Source: CAZGKX01 sp964525945 (GTDB lineage: Bacteria; Pseudomonadota; Gammaproteobacteria; Legionellales; Legionellaceae). From it: a stretch of DNA of 57,228 bases. The DNA lies in contig CAZGKX010000008.1 of assembly GCA_964525945.1 (NCBI GenBank), positions 1 to 57,228 on the forward strand, written 5' to 3'. How positions within the stretch are numbered: position 1 is the first letter of the stretch; the number at the start of each line of letters is the position of its first letter. The notes beneath the pieces are model-generated. The model saw only the letters and a program-made list of their open reading frames with translations. It ran no database searches and was not told the DNA's origin. Position numbers and translations under genes: made by a program. This document shows, piece after piece, positions 40,729 through 49,294 of this stretch.

Positions 40729-41909
40729 TTATTCTACTGCCAATAAAATTGCGGTTAAATAATGTCCTTCTGGAAATGCTGCTAAAGTCGGGTGGCAGCT
40801 GGCAGCTCCGTATATGCCCAAGGTGCGCGCAGTTTTTCCCACAGCGGCGGCTTGAGCACTTACCAATTCACTGAACGCTGAAGCACTCAAAGCAGAGGAA
40901 CAATTACACGTCATCAGCAATGTGCCTGAACGCATGTACCTGAACACTTCCCGGTGTAAGAAACGGTAATAATTTTTTGCGCGCTCCAAATGTTTAACCG
41001 ACGGCACAAGCTTGGGTGGATCCAACACCACAATATCATACTCTCCTGCTTTTACTAAAAAATCTCGAGCATCCGCTTCGATAAACTCAATCGCTTCAAT
41101 TTGATTCAGAGTTGCATTCTGTTGCGCCAAACCAATCGCTTGCTCTGAACTATCAACGGCCGTCACATGAACAGCACCAGCTTTCGCTGCATGCAAGGCA
41201 AACCCACCCGTATACGTGTACAAATCCAACACTCGTTTTCCATGCGCCAGTGCCGCTAAACGTTGATGGTTTTCACGCTGATCCAAAAATAAACCCGTTT
41301 TTTGCATGGTTGCAAAATCGATGGCATAACGAATACCTACTTCTAAAATTTCCTCTTTACCCGCAATCGTTTCCTCGCAGTTATCGTGCCAACCATCTTG
41401 TGCCAGTGGTTTGGATTGGGATAACCAAAGAATTTTATCATTAGGCATAAGTGTTTGCAGGCAGTTTAAAATTATTTTTTTATGCGCTTCCACCCAATAA
41501 GCGGTACTCGAAATCACACAAACTTGATTAAAACGATCGATTGTCAACCCCGAAAGGCCGTCCCCCTCGCTGTTAAACAAACGATACGCAGTGGTCGATG
41601 CATTGGGTAAGTTAAGGTTATTGCGTAGTTGTAACGCTTGATGAAGGCGATGTTTCACCAACATCGGCATAGAGGATAAATCAACCGTTTCCGAAGCGTA
41701 TGCCAAGACACGCACACGGTAAAGCGAATGTTCGTTATACACACCCACACCTAAAGACTCATCATCGGCTGTTCGAATATCCACAAGNNNNNNNNNNCGC
41801 CCGTTACAAACGCCCCCTTTTGACGCGCAATGGCCTTTGGAAAAATCCAAGGATGGCCCCGACGTATGGCATTTTGTTTGGCAGGATTTAAATAAACAAT
41901 TGGCTTCAT
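40729..41909 (-). CDS. rlmI: 23S rRNA (cytosine-C5)-methyltransferase RlmI-like, with assembly gap
   Basis: PUA-domain plus SAM methyltransferase. The true N terminus starts at ATG 41909 and reads MKPIVYLNPAKQNAIRRGHP then WIFPKAIARQKGAFVTG, as in RlmI proteins. After ten N (41788-41797) the frame continues with LVDIRTADDESLGVG. The two parts are in different frames as written, so the gap must be 2, 5, 8 or 11 bases and so on, not 10. Methylase motifs: LDLYTYTGGFALHAA, VTAVDSSEQAI, YDIVVLDPPKLVPS. E. coli RlmI methylates C1962. The annotated protein is broken only by the gap. Confidence 0.85.
41788..41797. other. Assembly gap (10 N) inside rlmI
   Basis: Ten unspecified bases. The flanking rlmI codons are out of frame with a 10-base gap; a 2-base gap would restore a family-like VTG-(D/E)-LVDIRT junction. 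Confidence 0.95.
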
Positions 41910-41995
41910 ATGGTATTTCCATAGCATTGAAAGTCGGCTACTCTACAGGATATTACCGCATTTTTAAAATCATCGCTCTTCAAACAGTAACCGTT

Positions 41996-43021
41996 ATGGC
42001 CCAAAAAGCATCTTTGATTCTAGGCATAATTGCCTCCTTGCTCCTAGAAACACCGGCTATAGCCGACGATGACCCTTGGTTTGTGGGTCCCTTAATTGCT
42101 CTTTCCGGACAAGCACTGCCAAAAGGACAAACTAATTTTGAATTTTATTCCTTCTACGCCCCAAGCTATGGCATCTATAACCGCGATTGGGCGCCTACGC
42201 AATTCCCTAAGTACGTCAACACCCAATTTATTCCAGAAATTTCTTATGGAATGATGGATCATATGGATATAGAACTCGATCCAACCTATGTCATCAATCA
42301 AAATCAACATGAAACAGGAAGTAACATGGGTGATACAACGCTTATTTTGGGGTTGCAACTGCTGGATCAAGGCACAAGTCGGTTAGGATCAGATTTAAAG
42401 CTGACCCTTCAAGAAACCTTTCCTACGGGTATTTATGATCATTTGGACCCCAATAACATTGGTACAGACGGCACAGGGGCCGGCAGTTATCAAACAGGAA
42501 TTGGGATAAACATCCAACATTTATCAAAATTCAAAGACAATCATTATGTCAACTCCCATTTGTGTTTTACTTATATTCATACCAGTCCTGTTGATTTAAA
42601 TGGCTACAGTGTTTATGGGGGCACGCCAGCCACCAAAGGCGTCATCAACCCAGGTCATATGTTCAGTATTGACGCAGCGGCAGAAGTGAGTTTAACTCAA
42701 AATTGGGTGGCAGTTATGGAGGGATTTTTTCAATACCAGCTGGCCTCATCATTTGAAGGTTTTATAGGTGATCAAGTGAACGGTATACCTGTGATTGAAA
42801 TCAAAGGCAGGCGTCGATTGTTGTTTCTTTTTCCTTCTCGCCACAATATAGGTCGCGATGATATTGGTAGTGGCAACAGTGATATGTTTACCCTCGCCCC
42901 AGCGCTGGAATACAATTTCAGTGAGAATTATGGCTTAATTGGTGGCGCCTGGTTCACGGTTATCGGCAAAAACACCCCCTCATTCACGTCTTATGCATTA
43001 GCGTTCAATGCTTCGTGGTAA
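41996..43021 (+). CDS. Exported outer-membrane beta-barrel-like protein
   Basis: A 341-residue protein with a signal peptide (MAQKASLILGIIASLLLETP ending AIA). Alternating aromatic beta-strand sequence follows: FYSFYAPSYGIYN, MDIELDPTYVI, SDLKLTLQETFPTGIYD, PALEYNFSENYGLIGGAWF. The last residue is Trp (AFNASW), a common end of outer-membrane barrels. The pattern recalls the transporter-like family linked to phenol-degradation MetA, but the substrate is unknown. The ATG at 41996 is chosen for the signal peptide; its ribosome site is weak. Divergent from rlmI. Confidence 0.65.
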   Translation: MAQKASLILGIIASLLLETPAIADDDPWFVGPLIALSGQALPKGQTNFEFYSFYAPSYGIYNRDWAPTQFPKYVNTQFIPEISYGMMDHMDIELDPTYVINQNQHETGSNMGDTTLILGLQLLDQGTSRLGSDLKLTLQETFPTGIYDHLDPNNIGTDGTGAGSYQTGIGINIQHLSKFKDNHYVNSHLCFTYIHTSPVDLNGYSVYGGTPATKGVINPGHMFSIDAAAEVSLTQNWVAVMEGFFQYQLASSFEGFIGDQVNGIPVIEIKGRRRLLFLFPSRHNIGRDDIGSGNSDMFTLAPALEYNFSENYGLIGGAWFTVIGKNTPSFTSYALAFNASW

Positions 43022-43088
43022 AAAAAATCATATTGATATCCCTTCACAAACCTATATATACTTCTCGTTTTAATTGAAGGTGATAATG

Positions 43089-44027
43089 ATGTGGTTTAAC
43101 AACGTAGTGATGTACCAATATGAACTGAGCGATGAAACCGATTTGACAACCTGCTTATCACCCGATTACATGAAACCATGCCCACCCCATGCCCGTTTCA
43201 TTTATGGTTGGTTACCACCTTTTGCGGACGAAATAGTGCATGAAATTGCCGGTTGCACCATGATTTGTATGGGAAAAGAAGAACGTTTATTGCCGCGTGG
43301 AGTCATCAATCGTTTATTGACTGAACGGGTAAAAAATTTAGAAACGCAACGCGGGTACCCGGTGAAGCGGGCTGAAAAATCACAAATGTCAGAAGATTTA
43401 GAATTTGAGTTGCTGCCAAAAGCGTTTTGCTTGCAAAAACGACTGCCTGCTTTTTTTGACAGTGTTTCAAAGCGTTTGATCATCAATACTTCCAGCGAGA
43501 ATCAAGGAGCGCAACTCACCTCTTTGCTCCGAAAATCAGTGCCCGGTATTCGTATTGAACCCCTTCAACAAACTGAAAATCTCGCTATACGATTTGCCGA
43601 GTGGATCAACAATCCTTCCAGTTTACCGCCAAATATTCAGCTTGCTTCCGATTGCCTGTTGTTTTCGCTCGACAATGAAAAAAAACGTTTCAATTGCAAA
43701 GGTTATGAGTTGCCCGCAGATGAGATCACGACACTTCTGGCACAAGGTTTGGCTGTCGCGGAGCTGTCCCTTATCTGGAATGAACGCATCCAATTTACAT
43801 TGACCCAAGATTTCGTATTAAAACGTATCAAATGCCTTGATTATCTTCTGGACGAATTCAATGAAACTCGCGCGTTGGAGGAAGGATGTCAACAGCAAGA
43901 CGCCGCGTTGACCATACTTTCTGGCGAAATGCGATCATTGATTGATGAATTGTTAGCATCAAGCCCTGCGCCCGTAACCACTCAGCAAGAGAATACGAGC
44001 CAAATTTTAGAAGAGTGCCCTTTTTAA
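43089..44027 (+). CDS. rdgC: Recombination-associated protein RdgC
   Basis: A 312-residue RdgC, a ring-shaped dimer that coats double-stranded DNA and restrains RecA-mediated recombination. MWFNNVVMYQ opens it as in E. coli (MLWFKN). LLPRGVINRLLTERV, EFELLPKAF, CLLFSLDNEKKRFNCKGYE and FVLKRIKCLD are recognisable. AAGG lies eight bases before the ATG at 43089; an ATG one codon earlier is also possible. It is complete at the C terminus. Confidence 0.93.
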   Translation: MWFNNVVMYQYELSDETDLTTCLSPDYMKPCPPHARFIYGWLPPFADEIVHEIAGCTMICMGKEERLLPRGVINRLLTERVKNLETQRGYPVKRAEKSQMSEDLEFELLPKAFCLQKRLPAFFDSVSKRLIINTSSENQGAQLTSLLRKSVPGIRIEPLQQTENLAIRFAEWINNPSSLPPNIQLASDCLLFSLDNEKKRFNCKGYELPADEITTLLAQGLAVAELSLIWNERIQFTLTQDFVLKRIKCLDYLLDEFNETRALEEGCQQQDAALTILSGEMRSLIDELLASSPAPVTTQQENTSQILEECPF

Positions 44028-44061
44028 ATAGTTCCACACCGATCATGAATGTCGTTGCGAT

Positions 44062-44096
44062 GTAGCCCACAAATAGCTTAGTGAATTGCGGGCTAC
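44062..44096. terminator. Hairpin after rdgC
   Basis: GTAGCCC (44062-44068) pairs with GGGCTAC (44090-44096), extended by CAA/TTG after one mismatch. It lies about 35 bases after the rdgC stop. No T tract follows, so termination efficiency is doubtful. Confidence 0.35.
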
Positions 44097-44118
44097 TCAA
44101 AACCGACAATCAACCTGT

Positions 44119-44147
44119 TTGACCAAATATAAAACAAATACTATAGT
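44119..44147 (+). promoter_or_regulatory. Promoter of the SNARE-like orphan gene
   Basis: TTGACC (44119-44124) and TATAGT (44142-44147) with 17-base spacing, 27 bases before the start at 44175. Confidence 0.6.
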
Positions 44148-44174
44148 TGATATAGAAAGCCATTTGGAGTGACC

Positions 44175-44828
44175 ATGTCTATTCCTGATTCTATGATTCA
44201 ACAACTGGAAGCCATCGCTGCCAAAGTTTCATTACTTCAATACCAAACCAACAATGCATTTGCAATTGAAAATTTAGACCAACACCAAGATTTTTCCGAA
44301 GCGCAAATTTATTTACATGACATATTTGTTGATTCATTTGTAACCGTGGAGCTCAATGATTATCCGCAAGATCAAGTCATGTTAACTCAATACGCTGAAT
44401 GCCTTTATGACGAAATATGTGATAATCCTGGTTATCAAGTACCCTCTGAGTATTTTGATCACGACAATATTCAATTGTTCATCCACCTTAAGGGCAATTG
44501 GGACGCCTACACAGAACAAATGTGGCAAAATAGGCAAACACTCCAAGCGTTTGAAACTCCTGATAAGGACCCCAGTGCACTAGAAACGGAAACCGCGTCG
44601 AATGCATCAACAGACAGTGAAACATTATCCAACGCGTCAAACTCGCCCACACACGCTGCGAGAAGGCATATCAATGGCCCGCATGTTCGAGCATTGGTCA
44701 ATACAATAGAGGACAATGTGGATAAAAACATTGAACAGGTCCGACAAACTAAACGACAGCTGCATAACCTCAAAGGCACGGAAGAAAAAGATAATTTGAC
44801 AGCAGCCCCTCGCATTAAGATCAAATAA
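44175..44828 (+). CDS. Orphan protein with a SNARE-like C-terminal helix
   Basis: A 217-residue acidic protein, not recognised. An N-terminal helical, aromatic-rich half (about residues 1-125) is followed by a Ser/Thr/Asn-rich linker (TASNASTDSETLSNASN). Then comes a charged amphipathic helix, LVNTIEDNVDKNIEQVRQ and onward TKRQLHNL, with heptad spacing like the second half of eukaryotic Q-SNARE motifs. It ends PRIKIK and has no membrane anchor or signal peptide. GGAG five bases before the ATG sets the start. It has its own promoter and a following hairpin, so it is a single-gene unit. The SNARE resemblance is by eye. Confidence 0.5.
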   Translation: MSIPDSMIQQLEAIAAKVSLLQYQTNNAFAIENLDQHQDFSEAQIYLHDIFVDSFVTVELNDYPQDQVMLTQYAECLYDEICDNPGYQVPSEYFDHDNIQLFIHLKGNWDAYTEQMWQNRQTLQAFETPDKDPSALETETASNASTDSETLSNASNSPTHAARRHINGPHVRALVNTIEDNVDKNIEQVRQTKRQLHNLKGTEEKDNLTAAPRIKIK

Positions 44829-44841
44829 CAAATACCCCAGA

Positions 44842-44873
44842 GCCGCAACCGTAAAAATCCTTACGGTCGCGGC
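44842..44873 (+). terminator. Stem-loop after the SNARE-like orphan gene
   Basis: GCCGC-A-ACCGTAA (44842-44854) pairs with TTACGGT-C-GCGGC (44861-44873): 12 pairs with one mismatch and a six-base loop, 13 bases after the stop codon. Only CCAAATT follows, so it is an atypical terminator or a stabilising hairpin. Confidence 0.5.
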
Positions 44874-44988
44874 CCAAATTACCGACAGCATCGCCTAAAT
44901 TAATATCAAATAATCCTTTTGGTTTGTATTTCAGGTGTATCCAACTAAACTATATAAGGATAGATGTTTAAAACTTTGGGAGAACATA

Positions 44989-45183
44989 ATGTTTCATACC
45001 ATTCAAAAATTCTGTATTGCAGCAATTACTTTTTTAACTCTAACCTTACCTATTGCGGCAAGTGGCGCAGCCACATGTTATGAAAAAAATACAGTCTGCG
45101 CAGGTCCACATGTAAACGCATGCTCATATTGTTGTTCAAAATCGACTCACAATGGATCGCAGGGTACTTTGATCTGTAACTAA
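44989..45183 (+). CDS. Small secreted cysteine-rich peptide
   Basis: A 64-residue precursor. A signal peptide (CIAAITFLTLTLPIAASGA) leads to a mature chain of about 37 residues with six Cys arranged C-x6-C-x7-C-x2-CC-x13-C: ATCYEKNTVC, ACSYCC, then LIC near the end. Six cysteines in such a short exported peptide imply three disulfides, as in knottins, toxins or small inhibitors. GGGAG before the ATG at 44989 supports translation. No processing or immunity gene is adjacent. Family not recognised; function unknown. Confidence 0.6.
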   Translation: MFHTIQKFCIAAITFLTLTLPIAASGAATCYEKNTVCAGPHVNACSYCCSKSTHNGSQGTLICN

Positions 45184-45309
45184 AATTAAACTTAGTCTTT
45201 AGATTTTGTATAGATTTCTATTTGACCGGGCTAAAAGGAAGTGGTACCTATTTGAGGAGCCCAAAAATTAGTTGGAAATCGTGAATGGTACTCCTTCCTT
45301 TCAGTGCAT

Positions 45310-45906
45310 TCAAAGTAAAATTTCCGTCACTTGAGCAAGCCATTTTTTGGTTTGCCTGTCCACAATGGTGTTCATTCGTCCATAGGTGTTGTGATTTATG
45401 GGGCAGCCCAAGAGTGCATTGAGCTGTTCGTCGCATTTGATCTTAAAATACGCTCTGTTTTTTGTTTCTACATTAACATGATGGGTGCGGAGAAGTGCTC
45501 CAAACGGTATATTGGTCTCCCTCACATTTTTTTGCATGCTGTTTGATAACGCTTGAAAATTAATGGTGATGAACGCCAATTCCACCGTTTTTGTTTCCTT
45601 GGTGGTGATAGCATCCGTAGGGTTGTCTCTGCTTTTATTCGTGTCAACCAACATGATGATGACGCGGGAATAGGTTTGTTTTTGTTGATTCTCTTGGACA
45701 AAGAGCGGTTGAATAATGGTTTTGCGCTGATAATATTTTTCTAGCGTTGGTGTCATTAAAGGCTGGGTGAGCAAAATATTGTAAGGAGGGGGTAATTGAT
45801 TTGCAGAGACAGAAAAACGTGGGGATTGTAGGGTGTCTAACTGGATGGATTGCGAGCACGCCCAGGTCGATAAGCATGCAATGATTAGGCAAACAATAAT
45901 TTTCAT
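45310..45906 (-). CDS. Exported chorismate-lyase-like (UbiC/UTRA-fold) protein
   Basis: A 198-residue protein with a signal sequence (MKIIVCLIIACLSTWACS). The mature part follows the order of UbiC-type chorismate pyruvate-lyases: PLMTPTLEKYYQRK, VELAFITINF, NIPFGALLRTH and a final YGRMNTI followed by WLAQVTEILL, parallel to the GRRSRL...LLLTELFLP end of E. coli UbiC. UbiC itself is cytoplasmic and makes 4-hydroxybenzoate; export here suggests ligand binding or another reaction. The Cys near the signal end is not a good lipobox. Downstream of tatD with a 46-base gap. Confidence 0.5.
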   Translation of the reverse strand: MKIIVCLIIACLSTWACSQSIQLDTLQSPRFSVSANQLPPPYNILLTQPLMTPTLEKYYQRKTIIQPLFVQENQQKQTYSRVIIMLVDTNKSRDNPTDAITTKETKTVELAFITINFQALSNSMQKNVRETNIPFGALLRTHHVNVETKNRAYFKIKCDEQLNALLGCPINHNTYGRMNTIVDRQTKKWLAQVTEILL

Positions 45907-45952
45907 GACCGATTCCGAAAATTGCAAAAATAAAACCGAAACATCGCTGGGA

Positions 45953-46735
45953 TTATGGAGCGGTTTTAAAACACTGAAAAAAATTTTCTGTGGTTCTTTC
46001 CGCAATAGTTTCATAACGCTCATGTCTTAATTCAGCGAGCGCAAGCGCCACATGTTTGACCAAAGCAGGATGATTTTGTTTTCCCCGAAAAGGAACTGGA
46101 GCTAAATAGGGCGAATCGGTTTCGATCAATATGCGATCCAAGGGTACCTTTTTAGCAACATCATGCAGTATTGTGGCATTTTTAAACGTCACAATCCCTG
46201 AAAAAGAAATGTAAAAATTAAGATCCAGTGCTTGACGGGCAATCCCCCATTCCTCAGAAAAACAATGCATAACCCCTCCGATATCTGCAGCACGTTCTTC
46301 TCGCATCACCATTAACGTATCGGCAGCTGCTTGCCGGGTATGGATAATCAAAGGTTTAGAGGTGGCGATTGCGGCTTGAATGTGTTCGCGAAACCGCGTT
46401 CGTTGGTTGCGTTGAAAATCATCGGATTCCGAACGGTAATAATCCAGTCCCGTTTCACCCATGGCAATGCAAGAAGGGTGTTTAGCAAGCGTCGCTAAAG
46501 ACTCAGCAGTGGGCTCTTCGTCCAATTCCGTGTTGGGGTGCACGCCCACAGAAATGCTGACATTGTTGTATTGTTCAGCTATTTTATACAAAACCGGCAC
46601 GTCCGTGAGTTCCACACATACACTGAGCATATGGGTCACATCATTTTCATGTGCACGTTGCATCACAACATCCAGGTTATGATCAAACTCATTTAAATCA
46701 ATCATGTTTAAATGGCAATGCGAATCAACCAACAT
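45953..46735 (-). CDS. tatD: TatD-family metal-dependent hydrolase/nuclease
   Basis: A 260-residue TatD/YcfH-type TIM-barrel hydrolase with DNase activity in known relatives. Metal ligands: DSHCHL at the start, the Glu in AMGETGLDYYRSES, IIHTRQAAADT, MHCFSE and ETDSPYLAPVPFRG. AAGGAG sets the start at 46735, overlapping holB by 11 bases. It follows holB as ycfH does in E. coli, so it is probably the YcfH orthologue and the end of the fab-tmk-holB transcription run. Confidence 0.93.
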   Translation of the reverse strand: MLVDSHCHLNMIDLNEFDHNLDVVMQRAHENDVTHMLSVCVELTDVPVLYKIAEQYNNVSISVGVHPNTELDEEPTAESLATLAKHPSCIAMGETGLDYYRSESDDFQRNQRTRFREHIQAAIATSKPLIIHTRQAAADTLMVMREERAADIGGVMHCFSEEWGIARQALDLNFYISFSGIVTFKNATILHDVAKKVPLDRILIETDSPYLAPVPFRGKQNHPALVKHVALALAELRHERYETIAERTTENFFQCFKTAP

Positions 46736-47675
46736 ACAGGTCTCCTTTTTGGTACCCCAATAACAAGGCTTCAAGCGTAAGTGTAGCGTTTAACGTGATG
46801 TTTTGATGTGTTTTTTTTGTTACCGCCAAAATTTTGCTTAATTGCTTAAACAACAGCACCGATTGTACATTTTTCGAAAAACGCAGGAGCGTTTGGGGCA
46901 AAGGCTCATGCGATTGCGGTTCTCCCATCAACTGATAATAGATCGCTTGCGATGTGATTAAATAAAAAAACCACAGCACATCCGCCAAATCATGCTGGGT
47001 GAACAATCCAGCAACTTGGCAAACCGTCGTTTTTTCTTCCACCAGATCACACAATGCAGCAACAATGGCATAGCTTTTGCTCAACAGTGCAGCGCGTTGT
47101 GACGAATCCGCATAATACGCGTTGGTCATGAAATAATCCAACGGAGCATTGGAATTGCCATGGTGTTCCGTAGGAAACACGTACTGTTGGCAACGGCTTT
47201 TAACGGTTGCGGGTAAACTGCTTACTTGATCGGCAATCAGTATAAACCGAGTGGATCGTGGTGGCTCTTCTAAAATTTTTAACAAAGCATTTGCCGCCGC
47301 TGTGTTCAATTTATCAGCGGTTTCAAGCACAATAAAACGTTGCGTTCCACATTGAGGTGTCTGGTAAACCGTTTGTTGCAAGTCCCTGATTTGATCGATT
47401 TTAATCGGCCCGTGCAGTGTATCTTGCCGTACATATCGAATATCTGGATGCGTGTCTTGCAATATAAGGTGGCATGATTGGCAATAACCGCATGGTGCTG
47501 TGTCATTTTTACATAAAACAATCGACATCAAGCGGTGCACAAATTGCAAAATGGAAGCATGCTTAGGCCCCACCAACAACAATGCTTGCGGTAATCGTTG
47601 GTTGTGCATGGCCAGTTGCAGACGCTGCCAAATGGAGGCATGCGATGGCAAAGCTTCAGTTGATAGTTGTTGCAT
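46725..47675 (-). CDS. holB: DNA polymerase III delta-prime subunit
   Basis: A 316-residue clamp-loader subunit. The zinc-finger Cys set is visible (CKNDTAPCGYCQSC), and PDIRYVRQD, TADKLNTAAANALLKILEEP and SLPATVKSRCQQY are standard DnaX-like motifs. The P-loop is degenerate, as expected for delta prime. Its start overlaps the tmk end by 20 bases and its end overlaps tatD. Confidence 0.93.
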   Translation of the reverse strand: MQQLSTEALPSHASIWQRLQLAMHNQRLPQALLLVGPKHASILQFVHRLMSIVLCKNDTAPCGYCQSCHLILQDTHPDIRYVRQDTLHGPIKIDQIRDLQQTVYQTPQCGTQRFIVLETADKLNTAAANALLKILEEPPRSTRFILIADQVSSLPATVKSRCQQYVFPTEHHGNSNAPLDYFMTNAYYADSSQRAALLSKSYAIVAALCDLVEEKTTVCQVAGLFTQHDLADVLWFFYLITSQAIYYQLMGEPQSHEPLPQTLLRFSKNVQSVLLFKQLSKILAVTKKTHQNITLNATLTLEALLLGYQKGDLYVG

Positions 47676-48288
47676 AATTCTCTATGGCTGAACGAATTAA
47701 ATTTCGCACAACAGGCAGCGGCTTGCTGGCATCCACAATGACCACGTTATCCATTGTTTTTATATGATGGTGATAACTTTGATACACATCATTGAAAAAA
47801 GACAATTTTTCCTGCTCAATGCGATCAAATTTCCCACGTTTTTGCACCCGTTGCAACCCTAGTTCGGGCTTGATGTCCAAAAAAATAATCAAATCAGGTT
47901 GCATGTTCTTCACACAAAAAGAAGACAATTGATGAATCATGGCGTGATCCAACTTTCGCCCCCCGCCCTGGTAAGCAAGTGTCGATAATTCAAATCGGTC
48001 CGCCAACACCCACCGTCCATCCATCAATGCCGGGCGAATGATCTGTTCAATCAATTGCACTCGAGAGGCATAAAAAAGCAACAATTCCGCGCGTGGGTCA
48101 AGGGGTTCAGAGGATGGCTCTTTAATTAAATGGCGGGCTACTTCGCCAACATGAGTGCCACCTGGCTCGCGTGTGGTTAAAAGCTCAATGTTTAGATCAT
48201 TTAAATAACGTTTAATCGTACTTATGGCTGTAGATTTTCCTGCACCTTCCAATCCTTCAATTACAATAAACCGTCCTTTATTCTGCAT
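47656..48288 (-). CDS. tmk: Thymidylate kinase
   Basis: A 210-residue dTMP kinase. P-loop GLEGAGKSTAI, the TREPGGTHVG motif, ADRFELSTLAYQGGGR and LDIKPELGLQRVQKRGKFDRIE are all present. It produces dTDP for DNA synthesis. It lies between mltG and holB with a 10-base gap on one side and a 20-base overlap on the other. Confidence 0.96.
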   Translation of the reverse strand: MQNKGRFIVIEGLEGAGKSTAISTIKRYLNDLNIELLTTREPGGTHVGEVARHLIKEPSSEPLDPRAELLLFYASRVQLIEQIIRPALMDGRWVLADRFELSTLAYQGGGRKLDHAMIHQLSSFCVKNMQPDLIIFLDIKPELGLQRVQKRGKFDRIEQEKLSFFNDVYQSYHHHIKTMDNVVIVDASKPLPVVRNLIRSAIENYATTIN

Positions 48289-48298
48289 TATAAATTCC

Positions 48299-49294
48299 TT
48301 AATGCGCGTGGATTAAATAACGAGCGATGGCTTGCCGTTGTTGATCATAAGTCGATGAAAACACATGACAACCATTGCCACTGGCAACAAAATACAAATA
48401 GTCATGTGTTTGAGGGTGTGCGGCAGCCGTAATCGCCTCTTTTCCCACCATGGCAATGGGCGTGGGCGGTAAGCCTCGATTTTTATAGGTATTATAGGGC
48501 GAAGTAACGTGCAAATCTTGCTTCGCTAATTTGTCTTGGTAGGCCAATCCTAACGCATATATAACCGTTGGATCCATTTGCAGCGGCATGCCTTTACGCA
48601 ATCGATTGACAATCACCCCAGAAATAATGCGTTTTTCTTCGGCACTGGCGGTTTCCTTTTCAAGGATCGAGGCCACCACCAATAATTCATAGGGCGTTTT
48701 GTACGGTAAACCTAAATCACGATGTTGCCAGCTGTCGTTCAAATAATCTTGCAATTTTGCATGAGCGTGTTGTATCAGCACCTTGGCCTCGCTTCCCGCA
48801 TCATAATTGTACGTGTCTGCTAGCAATAATCCCTCTGCTGAAGGTTGGTTAACATCAATGGCTTGCCAATCACTGTCGTTGTACGTTAAAAATTTGGCTT
48901 TGGTCAGATTGGCAGAAATTTGACGCTGTGTTGTGCCTTCGATAATTTTAAATGATTCGACAAGCACATCCCCAGTGACGACCCGGTACAAAAATTGTTC
49001 GGCGGATTCGTGCTGCTTTATTTGATAAACACCTGCTTTCAGCTTATCCGCAAACCCTTGTGCTCGAATCAGCAATAGAAACAGACGGTCAGATGCAATC
49101 AATTGACGTGATTTTAACCGATGAGTAAATGCGGAGGCTGACATGGCGTGGTCAATTTGCACAATGTTGGATTGATTGTTCTCAGTGAGCATGGGTTGGT
49201 AGAACAGGCGGTATAATTTTACGCCTGCTACCGAACATGCAATAACAACAAAAAAACCGCTAACAATTAAAAAAGAGCACCATCTTCGCTCCAT
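48299..49294 (-). CDS. mltG: Endolytic murein transglycosylase MltG
   Basis: A 331-residue YceG/MltG. One N-terminal membrane helix (FLIVSGFFVVIACSVAGV) anchors it; the LysM-like region is followed by the catalytic segment VASILEKETASAEEK with its Glu and RLRKGMPLQMDPTVIYALG. It cleaves nascent glycan chains. The start codon directly follows the fabF stop, so the genes are tightly linked. The pabC gene found between fabF and mltG in E. coli is absent. Confidence 0.94.
   Translation of the reverse strand: MERRWCSFLIVSGFFVVIACSVAGVKLYRLFYQPMLTENNQSNIVQIDHAMSASAFTHRLKSRQLIASDRLFLLLIRAQGFADKLKAGVYQIKQHESAEQFLYRVVTGDVLVESFKIIEGTTQRQISANLTKAKFLTYNDSDWQAIDVNQPSAEGLLLADTYNYDAGSEAKVLIQHAHAKLQDYLNDSWQHRDLGLPYKTPYELLVVASILEKETASAEEKRIISGVIVNRLRKGMPLQMDPTVIYALGLAYQDKLAKQDLHVTSPYNTYKNRGLPPTPIAMVGKEAITAAAHPQTHDYLYFVASGNGCHVFSSTYDQQRQAIARYLIHAH

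Noticed and set aside
41798..41922. N-terminal sequence of rlmI read from ATG 41922 (Cys-rich, in frame across the N run).
   Set aside because: It is unlike RlmI; the neighbouring frame from 41909 gives the expected family sequence.
41837..41995. A 53-residue N-terminal extension of the beta-barrel protein.
   Set aside because: It overlaps the rlmI 5' end on the other strand and hides a good signal peptide starting at 41996.
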